This document shows, piece by piece, positions 58,064 through 64,000 of a stretch of 64,000 bases of DNA. Source of the DNA: Nannobrachium achirus (lineage: Eukaryota > Chordata > Actinopteri > Myctophiformes > Myctophidae); NCBI GenBank assembly GCA_963921795.1, contig OY997643.1, positions 9,083,033 through 9,147,032 of the forward strand. Reading direction: 5' to 3'. Under the pieces are notes generated by a model. The model was given only the letters and a program-made list of their open reading frames with translations. It searched no databases and was not told the DNA's origin. The translations under genes and the position numbers were made by a program. Within the stretch, counting starts at the first letter, position 1, and each line of letters starts with the position of its first letter.

Positions 58064-59603
58064 CTAGAAAAATATTGTTCCTTCGAAACAATTGTGGGCT
58101 CGCTTCAAGCCAGAAAACAATGGCTATAAAAGTACAAAATGTCAAGATCGCAGGCAGTGCTCTCTTTGACGTTACTGACGTCAAAGATTGGTCCATTTTG
58201 TTCCAAAAATGTGTTGTGCAAAAGTTGACCCGCTGGTGGCGCTATAACAGGCCAATGTAAGAAGGGTGGTATCTGTTCCTTGACCTATTGGGAATGTGCT
58301 TGTAAGATTTCACGCACATTGCAGGCTGTGTTCATGATTTGAGGTGTTTTTGGCTTTGGCCACTTTATCGCTGCTTGCAGCTATATTCATTATTATTATT
58401 TTTTTTGTGTGTGTGCACTTCATAGGCATATTAGATAAAGGTCCTTAGATTGTGTGTAGAATGTTTCATGCAAATTGCAAAAAAAAATCCTAGCGGGTTT
58501 AAGCGTTTCACAAACTGCTCAAAATGATATAGCGCCCCCCTTTGGCCAATTGGGGTAAGATTGGTTTTAGTGATATTTGGACTAACACTCTACATCTTTG
58601 CCAAATGCCATGAACATGTTACTTTGCATGTATGATTTAGAGGCAGAAGAATAATTTGCATAAAAATGCAATATTCATTGAATTTATTTTAAAAAGCATG
58701 TTTCAATTTTAAAGAAATCCGATCTGACAGATCTTTAGATATCGGTCCAAAGTTCACGTAAAAAAAGGTTTGTGCACGTGGAGCGAAAATTCCAGAATAA
58801 AAGCGGGTTTACGCGTTTTACAAACTGCTCAAAATGGCGGAAAATCAAAGGGCGGAGCTTACTTAACAACGACACAGATGTCTTCCGCTTGAGTCAAAGC
58901 ACGCGTGTAACAAGTTGCATGTCTTCAAATGAAACGAGTCATGACTTATGCCCGTTTGAAGTTTGAATTTTCAAACGCTTCGTATAGCGCCCCCCTTTGG
59001 CCGATTGGAATAAAATTGGTTTCAGTGATACTTTGACTAACCCTCCACATCTTTGCCAAATGCCATGAATGTGTAACTTTGCATATATGATTTAGAGGCC
59101 GAAGAATAATTTGCATAAAACCGCAATATTGATTGAATTATTAAAAAATGATATTTCACTTTAAAAGAAATCCACCGAGAAAAATCTGACCGTATTGGTC
59201 CAAAGTTCATGTGAAAAAAGTTTTGTGCGCGTAACAAAAAAAACCCAGGAGGAGATAGATTTTTACTGTTTTTCATATAATTCCGAATTGTGGGAGACCT
59301 AAAGGTCAGAGGTCAAAAGTTAGAGGGTAAAAGTTGTTCGGCATGAGGAGACGCATAAGTGTATACAGGTTTCATGGCTGTATGTATAACACAGCATGAG
59401 CTATACCTGTTCAAAGTTCGCACTTTCGAAGGCTTCCTACAGCGCCACCATTTGGCCGATTGCTGTAAAAAGTAATAGCACACTTCGCCACTGTAAACTG
59501 AACACATTGATGTTTTTATTTTCATTTTCTCACTAAGTATGTAGGAGTAGAAAGGAACCGAAGTTTTTTGATACTTGATATGACTGCCTGCCTGATAGAT
59601 AAA
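58064..59603 (+). mobile_element. Right array unit 7
   Basis: 1,540 bp, near-identical to unit 4 at an offset of 4,831 bp. Confidence 0.65.
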
Positions 59604-61141
59604 CTAGAAAAATATTGTTCCTTCGAAACAATTGTGGGCTCGCTTCAAGCCAGAAAACAATGGCTATAAAAGTACAAAATGTCAAGATCGCAGGCAGTGC
59701 TCTCTTTGACGTTACTGACGTCAAAGATTGGTCCATTTTGTTCCAAAAATGTGTTGTGCAAAAGTTGACCCGCTGGTGGCGCTATAACAGGCCAATGTAA
59801 GAAGGGTGGTATCTGCTCCTTGACCTATTGGGAATGTGCTTGCAATATTTCACGCACATTGCAGGCTGTGTTCATGATTTGAGGTGTTTTTGGCTTTGGC
59901 CACTTTATCGCTGCTTGCAGCTATATTCATTATTATTATTTTTTTTGTGTGTGTGCACTTCATAGGCATATTAGATAAAGGTCCTTAGATTGTGTGTAGA
60001 ATGTTTCATGCAAATTGCAAAAATAAATCCTAACGGGTTTAAGCGTTTCACAAACTGCTCAAAATGATATAGCGCCCCCCTTTGGCCAATTGGGGTAAGA
60101 TTGGTTTTAGTGATATTTGGACTAACACTCTACATCTTTGCCAAATGCCATGAACATGTTACTTTGCATGTATGATTTAGAGGCAGAAGAATAATTTGCA
60201 TAAAACTGCAATATTCATTGAATTTATTTTAAAAAGCATGTTTCAATTTTAAAGAAATCCGATCTGACAGATCTTTAGATATCGGTCCAAAGTTCACGTA
60301 AAAAAAGTTTTGTGCACGTGGAGTGAAAATTCCAGAATAAAAGCGGGTTTACGCGTTTTACAAACTGCTCAATATGGCGGAAAATCGGGGGGCGGAGCTT
60401 ACTTAACAACGACACAGATGTCTTCCGCTCGAGTCAAAGCACGCGTGTAACAAGTTGCATGTCTTCAAACGAAACGAGTCATGACTTATGCCCGTTTGAA
60501 GTTTGAATTTTCAAACGCTTCGTATAGCGCCCCCCTTTGGCCGATTGGAATAAAATTGGTTTCAGTGATACTTTGACTAACCCTCCACATCTTTGCCAAA
60601 TGCCATGAACGTGTAACTTTGCATGTATGATTTAGAGGCCGAAGAATAATTTGCATAAAACCGCAACATTGATTGAATTATTAATAAAATATATTTCACT
60701 TTAAAAGAAATCCGCCGAGACTAGTTTGACCGTATTGGTCCAAAGTTCATGTGAAAAAAGTTTCATGCGCGTATCGCAAAGATCCCAGGTGGAGATAGAT
60801 TTTTACTGTTTTTCATAAAATTCCAAATTCTGAGGGATCTAAAGATCAGAGGTCAAAAGTCAGAGCGTAAAAATTGTTCGGCATGAGGAGACGCATACGT
60901 GTATACAGGTTTCATGGCTGTAAGTATAACAGAGCATGAGCTATACCTGTTCAAAGTTCGCACTTTCGAAGGCTTCCTACAGCGCCACCATTTGGCCGAT
61001 TGCTGTAAAAAGTAATAGCACACGTCGCCACAGTAAGCTGAACACATTGATGTTTTTATTTTCATTTTCTCACTAAGTATGTAGGAGTAGAAAGGAACCG
61101 AAGTTTTGAGGAGAACTTGATATGACGGTTAGATATTGTCA
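59604..61141 (+). mobile_element. Right array unit 8
   Basis: 1,538 bp. Its start equals that of unit 5 up to 59899, after which it diverges, marking the end of the duplicated block. The tail ends gacggttagatattgtca. Confidence 0.65.
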
Positions 61142-62721
61142 CTAGAAAAATATTGTTCCTTCGAAACAATTGTGGGCTCGCTTCAAGCCGGAAAACAATG
61201 GCTATAAAAGCACAAAATGTCAAGATCGCAGGCAGTGCTCTCTTTGACGTTACTGACGTCAAAGATTGGTCCATTTTGTTCCAAAAATGTGTTGTGCAAA
61301 AGTTGACCCGCTGGTGGCGCTATAACAGGCCAATGTGAGAAGGTTGGTATCTGTTCCTTGACCTATTGGGAATGTGCTTGCAAGATTTCACGCACATCCC
61401 AGGCTGTGTTCATGATTTGAGGTGTTTTTGGCTTTGGACACTTTATCGCTGCTTGCAGCTATATTTATTATTATTATTTTATAATTTTTTTGTGTGCACT
61501 TCATAGGCATGTTAGATAAAGGTCCTTAGATTGCGTGTAGAATGTTTCATGCAAATTGCCAAAAAAATCCTAGAATAAAAACGGGTTTAAGCGTTTTACA
61601 AACTGCTCAAAATTATATAGCGCCCCCCTTTGGCCATTTGGGGTAAGATTGGTTTCAGTGATATTTGAACTAACCCTCTACACTATTTTGTCATGAAAAT
61701 GTGACTTTGCTTGTATGTTTTAGAGGCAGAAGAATAATTTGCATAAAAATGCAATATTGTTTGAATTATTTAAAAAAGCATGTTTCAATGTTAAAGAAAT
61801 CCGATCTGACAGATCTTTAGATATCGGTCCAAAGTTCACGTAAAAAAATGTTTTGTGCACGTGACGCGAAAATTCCAGAATAAAAGCGGGTTTACGCGTT
61901 TTACAAACTGCTCAAAGTGGCGGAAAATCGAAGGGCGGAGCTTACTTAACAACGACACAGATGTCTTCCGCTTGAGTCAAAGCACGCGTGTAACAAGTTG
62001 CATGTCTTCAAACGAAACGAGTCATGACTTATGCCCGTTTGAAGTTTGAATTTTCAAACGCTTCGTATAGCGCCCCCCTTTGGCCGATTGGAATAAAATT
62101 GGTTTCAGTGATACTTTGACTAACCCTCCACATCTTTGCCAAATGCCATGAACGTGTAACTTTGCATGCATGATTTAGAGGCAGAAGAATAATTTGCATA
62201 AAACCGCAATATTTATTGAATTATTAAAAAATGATATTTCACTTTAAAAGAAATCCGCCGAGATAAATCTGACCGTATTGGTCCAAAGTTCATGTGAAAA
62301 AAGTTTCGTGCGCGTATCGAAAAAAACCCAGGAGGAGATAGATTTTTACTGTTTTTCATATAATTCCGAATTGTGGGAGACCTAAAGGTCAGAGGTCAAA
62401 AGTTAGAGGGTAAAAGTTGTTCGGCATGAGGAGACGCATAAGTGTATACAGGTTTCATGGCTGTATGTATAACACAGCATGAGCTATACCTGTTCAAAGA
62501 TCGCACTTTCGAAGGCTTCCTACAGCGCCACCATTTGGCCGATTGCTGTATAAAGTAATAGCACACGTCGCCACTGTAAGCTGAACACATTGATGTTTTT
62601 ATTTTCATTTTCTCACTAAGTATGTAGGAGTAGAAAGGAACCGAAAATCCCGTCTACTTACTAGATAAATAAATAATGACAATATCTAAAGTGTGCTCGC
62701 CAGGTACTGGCGAGCCCACAA
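61142..62721 (+). mobile_element. Right array unit 9
   Basis: 1,580 bp, closest to units 2 and 5. The tail is replaced by ataatgacaatatctaaagt and a hairpin with a 9-bp stem (gctcgccag-gta-ctggcgagc, 62694-62714). Confidence 0.65.
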
Positions 62722-62920
62722 CTAGAAAAATATTGTTCCTTCGAAACAATTGTGGGCTCGCTTCAAGCCAGAAAACAATGGCTATAAAAGTACAAAATGT
62801 CAAGATCGCAGGCAGTGCTCTCTTTGACGTTACTGACGTCAAAGATTGGTCCATTTTGTTCCAAAAATGTGTTGTGCAAAAGTTGACCCGCTGGTGGCGC
62901 TATAACAGGCCAATGTAAGA
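62722..62920 (+). mobile_element. Right array unit 10, truncated
   Basis: Starts with the standard CTAG end and stops at ggccaatgtaaga, where a GC-rich minisatellite begins. It is the end of the array. Confidence 0.65.
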
Positions 62921-63129
62921 CAGCAAGAGCCGTTGGCCGCCGCGTCCACGTCCATGGACGCGGCCGTGGACGCGTCCATGGACGCGGCCGCGAAAAAAAC
63001 GTCCGTGGACGCAGACGGCCGGGGACGCGGCCGTGGACGCAAACGGCCGGCCGTGGACGCAAACGGCCGGCCGTGGACGGGTCCATGGACGAGGCCGCGA
63101 AAAAAAGGCAGCGAAAAAGAAAAAAAAAG
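62921..63129. repeat. GC-rich minisatellite (gccgtggacgc units)
   Basis: Irregular 9-30-bp units of gtggacgc, ggccggccgtgg and tccatggacg, ending in gcgaaaaaaaggcagcg. Frames across it (88-115 codons, rich in A, D, R, P) are produced by the repeat. Composition differs sharply from both neighbours. Confidence 0.8.
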
Positions 63130-63475
63130 GTGGCTATTGTATGTATTTTTTGATGGAGATTTCAAATATGACCTTCTTTTTTGCATAGGACAACTCTAAC
63201 CTGCATCAATTGGTATTTTATAATTGCCAATTGTACCCCATCCATCTAAAAAACAAATTGGATGTCTATTGTATGTATTTTTTGATGGAGAATTCAAATA
63301 TTAATTTCTTTTTGGGATAGGACAACTCTAACCTGCATCAATTGGTATTTTATAATTGCCAATTGTACCCTATCCATCTCAAAAACAAATTGGATGTCTA
63401 TTGTATGTATTTTTTGATGGGGAATTCAAATGTTACCTTCTTTTTTAGATATGACAACTCTAACCTAAATCAATT
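63130..63475. repeat. 132-bp tandem repeat
   Basis: Three units. The phrase tattgtatgtattttttgat recurs at 63135, 63267 and 63399, exactly 132 bp apart. The third unit is shortened. Confidence 0.9.
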
Positions 63476-63495
63476 GGTGCATCAACCTACTTACT

Positions 63496-63512
63496 ATCTA
63501 TCTATCTATCTG

Positions 63513-63568
<56 letters not shown>
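63496..63568. repeat. (CTAT)n microsatellite
   Basis: About 18 tetranucleotide units with one CTGT variant. The YLSI-repeat frame is an artefact of it. Confidence 0.95.
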
Positions 63569-63569
<1 letters not shown>

Positions 63570-64000
63570 ACTTCACCTTTAGTCCAGAAGAGAGTTCAGC
63601 CTCAGGAACTTGCACACATGGAACTGTGTCATGACTGTGTCATGGAGCTAAAACAGAGCTATGTTAAATACTCACAATGACTCTGATGGACCAATCAGGG
63701 TGGTGGTGGGGGGAGGGATCAACAATAGACAGAAACTGGATAATGCTTTGTTAACTGTCCCACCTAAGTCCCTGCTAGTCTGAACAAACATCACCTTCCC
63801 TCTCATAACACTACTACTACTACATTTATATAAAGCTGCTCTTGCATTTGAATTCAAGTCTGACACAAGTTAAGGTTAACTTAGGTAGTATTTCATTTCG
63901 CTGGCTTTTAGGGTCTGTGTGAGTGTGTAGGCTCACAAATTATTATAATTGTCATTGTGTGCCCTTTCTTGTTGCTAAAGAGTCCATTTGTTCACTAGAC
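63569..64000. other. Right edge, no feature recognised
   Basis: Mixed-composition sequence with an ACT triplet run at about 63810. No repeat module of the window and no motif-bearing frame. Confidence 0.4.

Larger units (their letters stand above)
50200..59899 (+). repeat. 4,831-bp higher-order tandem duplication
   Basis: About 50200-55030 is repeated at about 55031-59861, and identity runs on to 59899. The offsets of units 2/5, 3/6, 4/7 and 5/8 are all exactly 4,831 bp. The long stretches compared by eye were identical. The junction lies in a homologous stretch of the unit (55031-55068), as expected from unequal crossing-over, or from an assembly error. Confidence 0.85.

Noticed and set aside
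48544-62049. 61- and 64-codon frames repeated in most right-array units, and 66-138-codon minus-strand frames
   Set aside because: Conserved only because the units are recent duplicates. The solo unit at 42177 does not keep the frame, and there is no motif or start context.

Overview
The window looks like repeat-rich, gene-poor euchromatin of a teleost fish. The evidence is a fish-type L2 LINE with a (TGAACC)n tail, a BEL/Pao LTR element, tRNA-headed SINEs, many small hAT, TTAA-target and palindromic non-autonomous DNA transposons, Helitron-like ends (CTAG/T with a terminal hairpin), and long CA/TG microsatellites. The species cannot be named from this sequence. No ordinary host protein-coding gene was recognised. 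The only long intact reading frames belong to mobile elements.

Layout. (1) 0.3-22.7 kb: a tandem composite array built from three modules, called M1 (about 0.7 kb), M2 (about 1.0 kb) and M3 (about 1.5 kb). M1 carries a Helitron-like CTAG end. M3 carries a 484-bp hAT element and what looks like a captured promoter, exon, intron, exon and poly(A) signal. Between 10.0 and 19.2 kb the array is interrupted by tRNA-derived SINE blocks and two nested foldback elements, one holding a head-to-head GC-rich minisatellite. (2) 22.7-23.8 kb: a non-autonomous Helitron on the minus strand. (3) 23.8-32.7 kb: a 5'-truncated L2 LINE inserted in a repeat whose uninterrupted relative lies at 0.4-1.0 kb, then a 162-bp tandem repeat and several hairpin MITEs. 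(4) 32.7-38.9 kb: a complete-looking BEL/Pao LTR retrotransposon with near-identical LTRs and a 5-bp target duplication. (5) 38.9-48.5 kb: a mosaic of hAT and TTAA-target MITEs, LINE remnants, a 25-bp minisatellite and microsatellites. (6) 48.5-62.9 kb: ten tandem units of a relative of the left array in the opposite orientation, including a nearly perfect 4,831-bp three-unit higher-order duplication. (7) 62.9-64.0 kb: a GC-rich minisatellite, a 132-bp tandem repeat and a CTAT microsatellite.

Two threads run through the window. One is the Helitron-like family that forms both arrays and carries gene-like cargo. The other is a family of tiny (about 50-66 bp) near-perfect palindromes present at least twelve times from 6.9 to 48 kb, often inside larger MITEs. 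Nothing here forms an operon-like or pathway-like gene set. The elements relate to each other by nesting, tandem duplication and shared termini. All similarity statements come from reading the sequence by eye; no database was searched.
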